A DNA stretch of 64,000 nucleotides from Xestospongia bergquistia (Eukaryota; Porifera; Demospongiae; Haplosclerida; Petrosiidae): contig OZ014416.1 of assembly GCA_963965975.1 (NCBI GenBank), forward strand, positions 5,580,001 to 5,644,000, read 5' to 3'. The notes beneath the pieces were generated by a model that did not search any database, was not told the DNA's origin, and was given only the letters and a program-made list of their open reading frames with translations. Positions 24,617 through 34,276 of the stretch are shown piece after piece. Numbering within the stretch: the stretch's first letter is position 1; the number at the start of each line of letters is the position of its first letter. The position numbers and the translations under genes are program-made.

Positions 24617-25639
24617 TACATGTGCAAATTTAAACTATTTGCATGCCAAACATGCAAATATGTATTGATGGTAATCATATCCAACATTTCCAGTTGTAAC
24701 ATTCTATTATAAAAATTTTACAGTATATTTATTATTATGGCTTAATAGATGTGATATGTCTAAAAATGGTGGTTATTTGGCCAGCAAATTCAAAGCTTAA
24801 GCTCAGAGATCTGTTGTACAGTGGAAGAACATAGGTGTTTTCAAAATTGTACTTGTCAAATTAGCTTTGATCTACATCCTGTCCTACTAGACAGGTAGTA
24901 CTACATGTAGTAGACACAAAAAATAAAATACGAACTATACACAATACACACTGACCTTGTTACAAATAGTGGGATTTGCATTTGATTGTAAGAGAAACTG
25001 GACTGTCTCAGTGTGACCAAAAAGTGAAGCATAATGTAAAGCTGAATTCAGTTCCTGATAAATAAAACAGCAGAAAATGTGAATGAAGATATGACTACAA
25101 CATTTTAAAAATATTACAGTAAGAAGTATAACTAAGTCTGGTAATCAGTTACACTATAGTGAAGATATCATATCAATGTTTGACATCATACTTAATAGTA
25201 TGATGTCAAACATTGATATGATATCTATTAGTAACAGCTTAGAAATATATGTGTACACAGATGAAGCAGTGACTTTGTTGATGAAAGACATGGTGTAATT
25301 CCTTGTGTATTACAGCAATACAATAAGTTTGTTATTTAGGCTTGTAGGTAATAAGAAGCTAAAGAATTTGCTAACATATATTCCATTGAAACTATAAACA
25401 GCAATTACTGAAAACTAAATCATTACAAGGTATATTACATCTCTTAAAGTATAGTGAGAGTACCAATATCATATATTTAATTAATTGTGAAATTAATGAG
25501 CTATCTCTTTATTACTAGAAAATAATCAGCTATAACTTACAAAATATGAGTCTTTAGCATTTATATCAATTTTCTTCTCAATAGCTTCTTTCACTTTATC
25601 TACTAGTCCATTTGCTGCAGCTGCCAGCATGATCTCAGT
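22830..25639 (-). CDS. Ankyrin-repeat protein gene (partial, several exons)
   Basis: Minus-strand exons: 25541-25639 and 24956-25054 are each exactly 99 nt and phase 0, and each encodes one 33-residue ankyrin repeat (first: EIMLAAAANGLVDKVKEAIE then KKIDINAKDSYF; second: ELNSALHYASLFGHTETVQF then LLQSNANPTICNK). Exon 24388-24524 encodes a charged helical stretch (RMLGKKSFTSPAVKEYEEKS...). Exon 22953-23030 encodes a Ser/Pro-rich linker (TLPSPSPPASLTQLMIDE). A 20-nt exon may occupy 22830-22849. An intermediate exon, possibly within 23290-23410 (VHPKDVIAVQVL), is needed to keep the frame. The 5' end was not found; a LINE occupies the next 4 kb upstream. Ankyrin repeats mediate protein binding; the partner is unknown. 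An inverted decayed copy of the tail lies at 51.7-52.6 kb. Confidence 0.7.
23080..23165. repeat. CATC/TATC tetranucleotide microsatellite
   Basis: Imperfect (CATY)n run within an intron of the ankyrin gene. A related GATG/GATA run follows at about 23520-23600, and similar tracts recur at 51520-51580 and 51925-51985 in the inverted duplicate. Confidence 0.7.
24558..24629. repeat. Perfect palindrome with (TA)n centre
   Basis: ATTTGCACATGTATGTGTGC, followed by about 15 TA units and then the exact reverse complement of the arm. It could extrude as a cruciform or form a hairpin RNA. It lies in the intron downstream of the second ankyrin exon (minus strand). Confidence 0.85.
25163..25226. repeat. 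Perfect 30-bp inverted repeat with 4-nt loop
   Basis: The arms start AGATATCATATCAATGTTTG and are exact reverse complements over 30 nt, separated by TAAT. The arms are not simple sequence. It lies between the two 99-nt ankyrin exons, in their intron. Confidence 0.85.
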
Positions 25640-25731
25640 CTAAGAAATCACAAACAAGAAATACATATATTGTAAATCATAATAAATACAAATATGTATA
25701 CAAATGTAACCTAATATTAAAATTAATACAT

Positions 25732-26883
25732 ATGGCAGATCACAAGGGCTTGTGTTCTGATGGTGTTGTTTCTGATGATCAACTACGTCGAACTGTTTCA
25801 AATAAACAGAGAGTGAAGGATAAACTAGCTAATAAGGATAAACTAGCTAATAAGAATAAGAATCTCAAGCCTTCAAATCCATCCTCATCTGTTCACTGTG
25901 TCTGTTCCTTATTAGAAGACTCTGGTCACATGGTTGAGTGTGAGGCTTGTTCTCAATGGTCTCACAGCAAATGTGTTGGCATCACTTCTTCTCTGGCCCC
26001 AACTTATCCTTATGTCTGCCCATTTTGTATAAAATCTGTTTTCTCTCAGATTGAAGAAATTAGGACTGAAGTCTCTGTTCTTCAGAGCCAACTTTCTTCC
26101 CTTGAGTTGTCCATTAACTGTGATGTCTCTCCTCCTGTTCAGTCAGAAATTCAGCGCATTAATGATTCTCTTTCTGAAATCTCAGTTAAACTCATCTCTA
26201 ATGTTTCCAAGTCTACTCAGCCTCCCACTTTGCAAGTCCCACAGATTCCAACCAATTCTACCTCAGCCAACAAGTCGATTAAGCCTGCTGATATAGACAG
26301 AAATCTCAACATTGTAATATATGGAATAAAGGAATGCCCAAAAGGCACTTCCAAATTCAACAGGGCTATGGCTGATCTTAAAAGTGTCACCTCCATCATA
26401 TCCAAACTAGACAGTTCCTTTAACGAATACTCAATTAGAGACTCTCTCCGGCTTGGAAGATACCAAGAGAAACTCAAACGTCCACGTCCACTCCTGGTAA
26501 AATTCAACAGAGCTGCAGACGTCTCAAAGGTCCTTTCTAAAAGAAACAGACTGGACAAATCTTTCATTATGAAGCCAGATCTGTCACCTACTGATAGAGC
26601 ACAAGAAGCTCTCCTTCTGAAGGAACGCTGGTCATTAATACAGTCAGGGCACAGCAAAAGCGAGGTAAAAATTCGAGGCTCTTGCATTTTCATCAATAAG
26701 AAGTTGCATGGTCAAGTTATCAATTTCATGTTTCAACGCTATCCTCAGCTTGGTGATGATGCCTCTAACCAGACGACCTCCTCAGTCAGAGAAGAACATG
26801 CTCCAGTATTAGACGATCTAACGCCTTCCCCAACTTCAGTTCCTGATCAAAGTTCCACCAGGGTTAGTACCTCCAAGGATTGA
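25732..26883 (+). CDS. LINE ORF1: PHD finger and nucleic-acid-binding domain
   Basis: 383 residues from ATG to TGA. Residues about 56-99 form a PHD/zinc-ribbon-like finger (HCVCSLLEDSGHMVECEACS ... HSKCVGI ... CPFC). Residues about 105-160 are predicted coiled coil by their pattern (EEIRTEVSVLQSQLSSLELS). Residues about 190-330 resemble the ORF1 nucleic-acid-binding domain seen in CR1-type elements (NIVIYGIKE, RLGRYQEKLKRPRPLLVKF). The N terminus is Lys-rich with a short duplicated motif (KDKLAN). In LINEs ORF1 binds the element RNA. The stop is TGA followed by CTT, and the same frame continues straight into the endonuclease. Confidence 0.85.
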   Translation: MADHKGLCSDGVVSDDQLRRTVSNKQRVKDKLANKDKLANKNKNLKPSNPSSSVHCVCSLLEDSGHMVECEACSQWSHSKCVGITSSLAPTYPYVCPFCIKSVFSQIEEIRTEVSVLQSQLSSLELSINCDVSPPVQSEIQRINDSLSEISVKLISNVSKSTQPPTLQVPQIPTNSTSANKSIKPADIDRNLNIVIYGIKECPKGTSKFNRAMADLKSVTSIISKLDSSFNEYSIRDSLRLGRYQEKLKRPRPLLVKFNRAADVSKVLSKRNRLDKSFIMKPDLSPTDRAQEALLLKERWSLIQSGHSKSEVKIRGSCIFINKKLHGQVINFMFQRYPQLGDDASNQTTSSVREEHAPVLDDLTPSPTSVPDQSSTRVSTSKD

Positions 26884-29778
26884 CTTACTGACAATCTCAA
26901 AATCTGTCTCTGGAATTCACGTAGTCTAGTAAACAAACTTCTTCAATTCCAATCATTTGTCTACGCATCCCCTTTTGATATCTATGCCATCACTGAAACC
27001 TGGCTGTCTAGTTATATATATGACAACGAAATTCTGCCTAACAACTTTATTCTTTATCGTAAAGACAGGAATACCAGGGGTGGTGGGGTTCTTCTGGCTG
27101 TACATCACAGTATACAATGTATTCTTCTTTCCTCTCCCTCAAACTTAGAAGTCATTACTGTTGAAATCAAAAATATCCTTCCTCTACCCTTCATCCTCTG
27201 TGTTGTTTACTCCTCACCCAACTCTAGTCAAGTCTACTTCCAGAACTTATTATCTTATCTGTCTACTCTCTCTTCTGCAAATTATCACATTATTATTACA
27301 GGAGATTTTAATTGCCCAGACATAGACTGGGATACACTGTCTAGCTCCTCCTCCATATCTACCATGATTTGTGATCTTGCATTTGATCTCAATCTGGAGC
27401 AACTGGTGTCAGCCCCTACACATATCAAAGGGAATATTCTTGACATAGTTTTGACCAACTGCGATAATTATATCAACAATCTCACTATTCATCCTCACCA
27501 AGGACTAAGTATTCAATCTGATCATTTTATAGTATCATTTTCTATTGCCAAACCAAGACCCAACCCTAACCTGATATCTCCCCGATATGTATATGACTAT
27601 TCCAAAGCTGATTGGGATGGTCTTTCTTCTTATATTCTTGATTACGATTTTGATTCTATTTTTCAACTCAATGATGTTGAAACCTGTTGGATGTCTCTCA
27701 AACAATCGCTTTTAACTGCTATGAGTTTGTTTGTTCCTAAGGTCAAACTCCGGGCACACCAACGCCCCAAGTGGTTTACTGCAAGCATCCAAAATCATTT
27801 GAATAAAGTTCACTCACTTCGTAAGAAAGCTAGATCAACTCCTTCTCCTCAAAATTTATCAAATCTAGCCTCATCTGAATCTCTCCTTCAAGCTAATATA
27901 GCTGAGGCAAAATTAAACTATGAATCTCACCTTGTCTCTACATTTGCTGCAAATAAAAACTACAAAATCTTCAACTACATGCGTTGTCTAACCTCACATA
28001 ACTCCCTGCCAGCTACCATTCGTTCAGACTCCTCAGAAGCAAGTTCTGACATGGAAAAGGCTAATTTATTTAATCAATACTTTCACTCTGTTTTTACTAG
28101 AAGCAACTACTCTTTACCCTCCCTGCAAGATTTTCCAGTAAATGGTGTCTCTATTAGTGAGATTACTTTCTCAGAGAGTGATGTATATGAAGTACTTGCT
28201 GCCCTCGACCCTAACAAAGCTATGGGTATTGATGGTATCGGCCCTAATGTTCTTAAGTACTGTGCTATTTCACTATGTCGTCCTATTCATCACCTCTTCT
28301 CTCTCTGTGTTCGTCTTCACTCTATCCCTGCTGAATGGCGTCTACACTGTATCATCCCTATTTTTAAATCAGGAGACAAATCTCTAGTCCATAACTATAG
28401 ACCTATCTCTCTTTTGTGCTCCATCTCTAAAGTCCTGGAGAGACTAATCTATAACAATATTATCGATCATGTTTCCTCCTGTATTTCTGACTCTCAGTTT
28501 GGTTTTCTCCAGCACCGCTCCACTATTCATCAGTTACTTATATTCCTGTGTACGACTTTCAATTCCTTTGACCAGAAATCCCAAACGGACTGTATCTACC
28601 TTGACCTACGAAAGGCTTTTGATACAGTTCCTCACAATGAGCTTTTATTTAAACTCTGGTCCATCGGCATTACAGGTAGCCTCTGGGAACTTTTCCGATC
28701 ATACCTGTTGTCTCGCTCTCAGTGTGTCTCTATCAACAACAGCCTTTCTGACAAACTTCCTGTTATCTCTGGAGTTCCTCAGGGCAGCATCTTAGGCCCC
28801 ATCCTATTCATTATTTACATCAATGACTTGCCGTCTACTGTCTCCTCTTCAATTATTCTTATGTTTGCTGATGACACAAAATGTTACAGACCTATCAGTT
28901 GCCCAAATGACTCCTTGCTTCTTCAGAGAGACCTTGACTCCATCTCAGAGTGGTGTGCGGCATGGAATTTGTCCTTTAACTCCACTAAATGTGCTGCTCT
29001 ACACTTCTCTCGCTCTCCATCTTCTTCCTCTTCTACCTATTATCTGAATGGTGATTCAATTTCTGACATGGTATGTCACCGTGATCTAGGTGTTATAATG
29101 TCCAGGGATCTGTCCTGGAGTAATCACTATGACTATATTTCTGCCAAAGCATATAAGACCCTTGGCCTCATCCGCCGTTCATTCCATCATATCAGCTCTA
29201 TCTCTACCAAAAGGACTCTTTACATCTCTCTTATTAGACCACAGATTCTCTATGGCTCTCAAATCTGGCGTCCCCATCTGATAAAGGACATTATCAAAAT
29301 TGAGAATATTCAAAGGCGTGCTTCTAAATTTATCTTAAATGACTTCCTCTCCAACTACAAGTCTCGCCTCACTTCTCTTCACATACTGCCTCTCATGCTC
29401 TCCATGGAACTAAATGACATAATCTTTATGGTTAGTTGTCTCCAGTCTTCTCATTGCTGTATTGATATTCATAGTCTTATTTCTTTTAGCTCTTCTGACA
29501 CTAGATCTGCTAGTTCCCATAAAATGATTCATTCCATTTCCTCTACTAATTACTTTCGCCATTTCTTCTTTAATCGAATTCCAAGACTGTGGAATGCCCT
29601 TCCCCCAATTGATCTAGACTTATCTATTAACACTATTAAGAAACAGCTAACAAAATTCTTTTGGGTCTATTTTACCAACAAGTTTGACCCCTCCAACCCC
29701 TGCTCATTCCATTTTGTTTGCCCATGCAGCAAATGTTCTCTTTGTTCCCTTCCCTCACAATTCACTAAATCACTTTAA
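26884..29778 (+). CDS. LINE ORF2: endonuclease - reverse transcriptase
   Basis: Open for 964 codons directly after the ORF1 TGA and in the same frame. Endonuclease: LKICLWNSRSLVNKL, AITETWLS, RGGGVLLAVH, IIITGDFNCPDIDW, SDHFIVSF. Reverse transcriptase: KAMGIDGIGPNVLK, NYRPISLLCSISKVLE, YLDLRKAFDTVPH, SGVPQGSILGPILF, and the catalytic MFADDTKCY at about 28861-28887. A C-terminal region with LIRPQILYGSQIW and a Cys-rich end (CPCSKCSLCSLPS) follows. The first in-frame ATG (27364) lies inside the endonuclease, after most of its catalytic motifs. A complete enzyme therefore needs readthrough of the TGA, a reinitiation mechanism, or a non-AUG start. It nicks target DNA and copies element RNA (target-primed reverse transcription). 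Confidence 0.9.
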   Translation, partial: LTDNLKICLWNSRSLVNKLLQFQSFVYASPFDIYAITETWLSSYIYDNEILPNNFILYRKDRNTRGGGVLLAVHHSIQCILLSSPSNLEVITVEIKNILPLPFILCVVYSSPNSSQVYFQNLLSYLSTLSSANYHIIITGDFNCPDIDWDTLSSSSSISTMICDLAFDLNLEQLVSAPTHIKGNILDIVLTNCDNYINNLTIHPHQGLSIQSDHFIVSFSIAKPRPNPNLISPRYVYDYSKADWDGLSSYILDYDFDSIFQLNDVETCWMSLKQSLLTAMSLFVPKVKLRAHQRPKWFTASIQNHLNKVHSLRKKARSTPSPQNLSNLASSESLLQANIAEAKLNYESHLVSTFAANKNYKIFNYMRCLTSHNSLPATIRSDSSEASSDMEKANLFNQYFHSVFTRSNYSLPSLQDFPVNGVSISEITFSESDVYEVLAALDPNKAMGIDGIGPNVLKYCAISLCRPIHHLFSLCVRLHSIPAEWRLHCIIPIFKSGDKSLVHNYRPISLLCSISKVLERLIYNNIIDHVSSCISDSQFGFLQHRSTIHQLLIFLCTTFNSFDQKSQTDCIYLDLRKAFDTVPHNELLFKLWSIGITGSLWELFRSYLLSRSQCVSINNSLSDKLPVISGVPQGSILGPILFIIYINDLPSTVSSSIILMFADDTKCYRPISCPNDSLLLQRDLDSISEWCAAWNLSFNSTKCAALHFSRSPSSSSSTYYLNGDSISDMVCHRDLGVIMSRDLSWSNHYDYISAKAYKTLGLIRRSFHHISSISTKRTLYISLIRPQILYGSQIWRPHLIKDIIKIENIQRRASKFILNDFLSNYKSRLTSLHILPLMLSMELNDIIFMVSCLQSSHCCIDIHSLISFSSSDTRSASSHKMIHSISSTNYFRHFFFNRIPRLWNALPPIDLDLSINTIKKQLTKFFWVYFTNKFDPSNPCSFHFVCPCSKCSLCSLPSQFTKSL

Positions 29779-29930
29779 TCAACTTCATCACTTAGGCTAT
29801 TAGTAGGACTTACTAATAGGCCCTCAGTTCAATACCCCTCCTATTTCTATCACTTACCATTTGTCTCATTTTTATAACTCTATTATTGTTCTGTAAAATG
29901 ATAATAATAATAATAATAATAATAATAATA

Positions 29931-30677
29931 TATGATAAACAAAAAAATTAAATAAGATCTAATTACGTATTTCTGTATGCACATTAAATCTACATATACA
30001 CATTAAATCTTACACATATACACATTAAATCTTAAATATAAGTACAAGTGCTTTCATAGATGTACTTACAGAAGTACCTGGCCAGATGCTTAGCTCCAAA
30101 TACTTTAATTTAATAATATTCAAAGTTCAGATTATCTCTAATTGCATACCAACACTCGTGCCTTTTCCTTATTACTGAGGATGCAAAAGTCAACTCGAGT
30201 TACCAGGCCTGCTTTTCGCTTGCAAGTAGGTCTGGGGATGAGACTAGTATGTAATATTAAAATCTTCATAATCTGTAAACATGCTAACTGAATGACAAAA
30301 TTGTGATTGCTATAGTCTATTTCCTAATCACTCATTTGCCTGTAATTATATAAAAGAGAGAACTAACGTGATATATTACTTGTTTACAGTGAAGACACAA
30401 ATACAATGCATATTGTCCTTATACTTCAATTGTACATGTCTTGCGCATGTGCAAATGTGCCCAGTTAACATTCTCTCCACCCTCACATAGACATAAATGA
30501 TCCAATTGAGTAGGCGTTTGAGTATCTATGATGTGGTTTTTGTAGGGACTAACTTCAACTACGGAAACTAATTTAAAGAAGTTGGAATTGGCGAAAAGGT
30601 TATTTGACCTGAACGAGTGTAGACAAAAATGGCACAGGCTAGTAGCTTAAAAATAGCAGAAGAACCTGATTGGGAGC
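29931..30677. other. Intergenic; short tandem repeat and putative 5' region of the oxidase gene
   Basis: About 29980-30030 contains three tandem pieces of CACATTAAATCT(TA)CA. The rest has no clear gene. A possible donor on the minus strand at about 30070 (ACTTCT|GTAAGT) could belong to an upstream exon of the ankyrin gene. An ATG at about 30631 opens an 18-codon frame that is out of frame with the oxidase. Confidence 0.4.
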
Positions 30678-32944
30678 ATGGGTGTCTCTATGTCATCTTT
30701 CAATAAAGTATTAGATGATGAAGTCACCTCTTTAGCGCAGAGTCATTCTAAAGAATCAGATAGTCCACTTCAGCAAAGCGACCTGTTAAAACCATTCTTG
30801 TTGGATATTAGTAATTGGGGTCTCAATTATGCCTACCATAAATATTATGGAAAGCAGGAAGAAAATCCAGAAAAGTACAAACATACTAAAACAACACACC
30901 CTATTAATGTTATTATTATTGGAGCTGGTATGTCTGGATTAGTTACTGCTTATGAGCTTGCTCAAGTTGGACATAATGTTACTATATTAGACATGCAGCA
31001 TCGTGTAAGTGGACGAGTAAAGACGATTAGTGACTCCCATTTTCTTAAAGGAAGTGGACTATGGAGTGATTGTAAGTAAATGTAATGTAAAAAGACCATT
31101 ATAACTCTCTTACTCTCTTTTTCTCTCTCTCATAGCTGGAGCAATGCGTCTACCAGGTACTGGAGAACCAGGCTGGAATGGACCTAGTCACTTCATGGCA
31201 GACTTCTATGCTCAGCATTTTAAACTTCCTATCATTCCTTTTGTTAACAATGGCCAAAATGGATATTACAAGTTCTATGATCAACCAGCTGTTCAAATGT
31301 CAGGTATGTTATTATTTAAAGAAGTAATTTATTATGTTTTTGTTAGAATGGGCAAAAGACCCTGGGAAATACTGTGACCAATTTTGGCCAGGCTGGGATA
31401 AACGTTTGAAGGAAGTAGAACTAATAAAGCCTGGTTTCAAAGAGTCTTTAAAAATTAAAGACATAAGTGAGTTGTTAACTTATTTGATCAATTCAGTTAA
31501 CCAACTTATGTATGGTCAGCTTTATATTACATGATAACAGAATTTCACTTACAATTATTGTCAATGTTAGTACTACATTTTGTTAAATCTCTGATTATTA
31601 ATCATGCCAACATGCTTACACAACTGCATCATTATATTTTAAATTGTTAATTTTGTGGTCAGTAGATGCCTTTCTTAGACATAAACACAACCTATATCTC
31701 AATAAATTGGTTAAAATAATCAATATATGTACCAGCAAACAAAGTAATAAATGAAGTATTATATTGACTGTTATGGTGTTTCCTTTATAGTCTCATATTT
31801 TGATGCAACTATGGCTCCTGTTATGAAACAACTTCATAAATGGTGGGCTGAAAATCCAAAAACAGCATGGAAAAAGTGGCTTATTAATTGGGCACAATTC
31901 TCAGTAGCTAGGCTCCTATGTAGTACGTATGCACAAGTGAAGCTTACACTTCAACAAAGTCAGGACTCTGCTAACACAGATGACGATGATCTTGCTATAC
32001 TTGCTGACCTTTTGCCATGGCCAATCGAAGCTGTTATTGCATACAGTACTTACACATATGCCGTTCCTCTTAAAATCAGCCTCATTGAATTCTTGAGGGT
32101 TGACCTTGGTCTGTGGTGGAAAGATCCTATGCACTCTTTTGAAGATGGTTTAAGTATGCTTCCAGAAGCTTTTATCAAATTGAACGAACAAGGTTGGAAT
32201 ACAAAGGTGGAGCTTTCACAGAATATTATCTTTGGTGTTTCTGCTCACACTATTGAGTACTCACAGGGCCATGTTAAAGTTGTCTGTCATAATAAGACAA
32301 CAATGCAAAAATGTGTTTTTGAAGGAAATCAAGTTATTATAACATTACCAATTAATATAATTCGTGGATTGAAATTCTCTCCACCTTTACCAGGGCTTTA
32401 TTACCAAGCTTTTGACAACATCAATGTAGAAGTTTCAACTAAGATAATGCTACAATGTCGTCATCGTTTCTGGCAGGATAAAGGAATTCAAGGTGGTTTC
32501 AGCAAAACAAACATGCCTATTGGTCAAATTCATTATCCGAGTAACCCTGAGTTTAAAATACCAAATGATGAAAGGGGTATTTTAATGTGCTACACATGGA
32601 AGAGTGAGGCTCTTCTCTTTGGGTTGCTCTCACCAGAGAAAGCAATTACAGAAGCTGTAGAAGAGGTTGCAGAGATTCATCCTGAAATTACCAAAGAGTT
32701 TGAAGTAGGAGTGGTTCAGTCATGGTACGATGATCTATCAGCTCAAGGAGGTTTTTGTCTTCTCAACCCAGAGCAATATATTGCTGTGAAAGGTCTAATG
32801 TTGTTTCCATACCAATCCATTTACTTTTGTGGAGAAGCACTTTCTAATGCAAATGGATGGATACAAGGAGCTCTTGAGTCTGGATTGAGAGCTGCTTACC
32901 AGTTATTTGTACGTAATGAAAAACTTTATTCTGGCACAACCTAA
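30678..32944 (+). CDS. Flavin amine oxidase, L-amino-acid-oxidase-like
   Basis: Four coding exons: 30678-31071, 31136-31303, 31347-31466, 31791-32944. The sum is 1836 nt, giving 611 residues, and all junctions keep the frame. The FAD dinucleotide-binding motif is clear (VIIIGAGMSGLVTAYELAQV ... VTILD) and is followed by the arginine-rich RVSGRVKT. GSGLWSDSGAMRLPG (spanning the first junction) matches the substrate-site block of L-amino-acid oxidases. The C terminus carries the second FAD-contact motif (IYFCGEALSNANGWIQGALE SGLRAA). The family deaminates L-amino acids to keto acids, ammonia and hydrogen peroxide. No obvious signal peptide at the chosen ATG, so it may be intracellular. Introns are short (64 and 43 bp) except the last (324 bp). 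Substrate unknown; tryptophan monooxygenase-like or polyamine-oxidase-like activity is possible. Confidence 0.88.
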
Positions 32945-33340
32945 TCAGAATGATTTGAAGGATTTATAATTTTGAAAACATTGCATTTTACAAGTGTGAT
33001 TTGATATTACAGTAACTAGGTTGTCATTTAAAAAAAGATCAAACTTTGTTCTTTATTCCTCTAATCAGGAAACATCAGATTTCTGAACAAAAAAATTACA
33101 TAGAAAAATGTACAAGTATTTTAGAAAAATAGTTATGAGGAATTTAATCAATTAATAAATACGTAGCACATGCACAGTTAAGTACAACTTTCACTACATG
33201 AGACTCGAACAAAAAAAAAATTTCAATAGGTATTAGAGTAATAGTTAGTCCAAGTCATCCATTATTCTGCTGTGAAGTTCTTATTTCAATCTTACAGTGT
33301 CCACAGAAAGTGTGATCGAGTAAATACTATCACTAGCTGT

Positions 33341-33394
<54 letters not shown>

Positions 33395-34028
33395 TTGTTC
33401 ATAGAGTTAATTAAGAAACATAGCTTAAGTTCATACGTCATGTTCAATAAGTTGAGATAACTATTTTTATGACAAAATTAGTGAAAGAGTTAGAATATAA
33501 TTGTGAACAATTAAGAAGATAAATGATAAATGGAAGAATCTTTACAGGAAATTAAAAGACATCAAGAAAGAGATTCTGACCATAATAAACATTCTCCTTA
33601 AATTGTCAAGCTTACAACAGAAGTTAGGATAAGTTGTTTCATTTACAGTTGATGCATTAATTTTATAATGCTATGCAATTAGACAATACTAATAAAGATC
33701 ATAGAAGTAAAAGGATCATTACCAAAGGGTTTGACAGGAATAATTTTGAGTGAGTTCTTAACTGTAGTAATTCTCTGATTAATTACTTATTGTAACTAGT
33801 GGCTACTCAAGTATACTTCACTAGTTTGGCAGTTCAATATAAAATGAGCAACACAGATGTTTACATCCAAAAAAGGAAAGAGAATAGATTGTTACAAGTA
33901 ATTGTTTGCTCATGTTATTATCATTATAGTCATTATCACATCACCAGAAGTCATCATGGCACGAGAGTGCTCTTAAAAGAATGAATGTACAAATGATAAA
34001 AGGAACTATCTCTTGTATCTTGTCCCAG
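32945..34028. other. Intergenic; (TA)n at 33347-33391
   Basis: A microsatellite and AT-rich sequence. A plus frame at about 33844-33900 (MSNTDVYIQKRKENRLL) might be an upstream exon of the small gene that follows, but the splice phases do not join cleanly. Confidence 0.35.
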
Positions 34029-34276
34029 AACTAATTACTTCAGAAGATAGTGAGACTGAGCTATATACAATGGAAAAGTTTAATCAGAGAAGATTAGAGT
34101 CAGACCATTGCCTTGGAGGGGTGAGGTAGAATCATTTTTATGAATATGGACAAAAAACACCTTCAGTTAACGTCTTGTAAAGGGTAAATAATGATGTTCA
34201 ACATCTAATTGGACTACCATCTGATCGACATTGTCCAGAAAATGAAGACTGCCAACATGAGCATACAATTGAATGA
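34029..34276 (+). CDS. C-terminal two exons of a small unknown gene
   Basis: Exon 34029-34125 (after TCTTGTCCCAG; LITSEDSETELYTMEKFNQR then RLESDHCLGGV) joins exon 34183-34276 (NNDVQHLIGLPSDRHCPENE then DCQHEHTIE and TGA) across a 57-bp GT-AG intron in consistent phase. The intron size matches others in the window. The product is acidic with a Cys/His-containing tail (HCPENEDCQHEH); no domain recognised. The upstream exons are not established. Confidence 0.35.

Larger units (their letters stand above)
25700..29930 (+). mobile_element. Near-intact CR1-like LINE
   Basis: Two long ORFs with the layout of CR1/L2-group non-LTR retrotransposons: an ORF1 with a PHD-type zinc finger, and an ORF2 with an apurinic-like endonuclease then reverse transcriptase. 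The 3' end is a short trinucleotide run, (ATA/AAT)n at 29898-29930, as many CR1/L2 elements have in place of poly(A). It is inserted next to the minus-strand ankyrin gene in the opposite orientation. Only one internal stop separates the ORFs, so the copy is young or still active. The 5' boundary is approximate; no target duplication was found. Confidence 0.85.

Noticed and set aside
24521..24712. Plus ORF of 63 codons
   Set aside because: Runs through the TA palindrome and lies antisense to the ankyrin gene.
26217..26696. 159-codon minus-strand ORF
   Set aside because: Antisense shadow of LINE ORF1; no independent motifs.
28142..29047. Several plus-strand ORFs of 74-108 codons within the LINE
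   Set aside because: Alternative frames of ORF2, where the endonuclease/RT frame is unbroken.
31916..32134. Minus ORF of 72 codons
   Set aside because: Opposite the oxidase exon 4; explained by the real gene.
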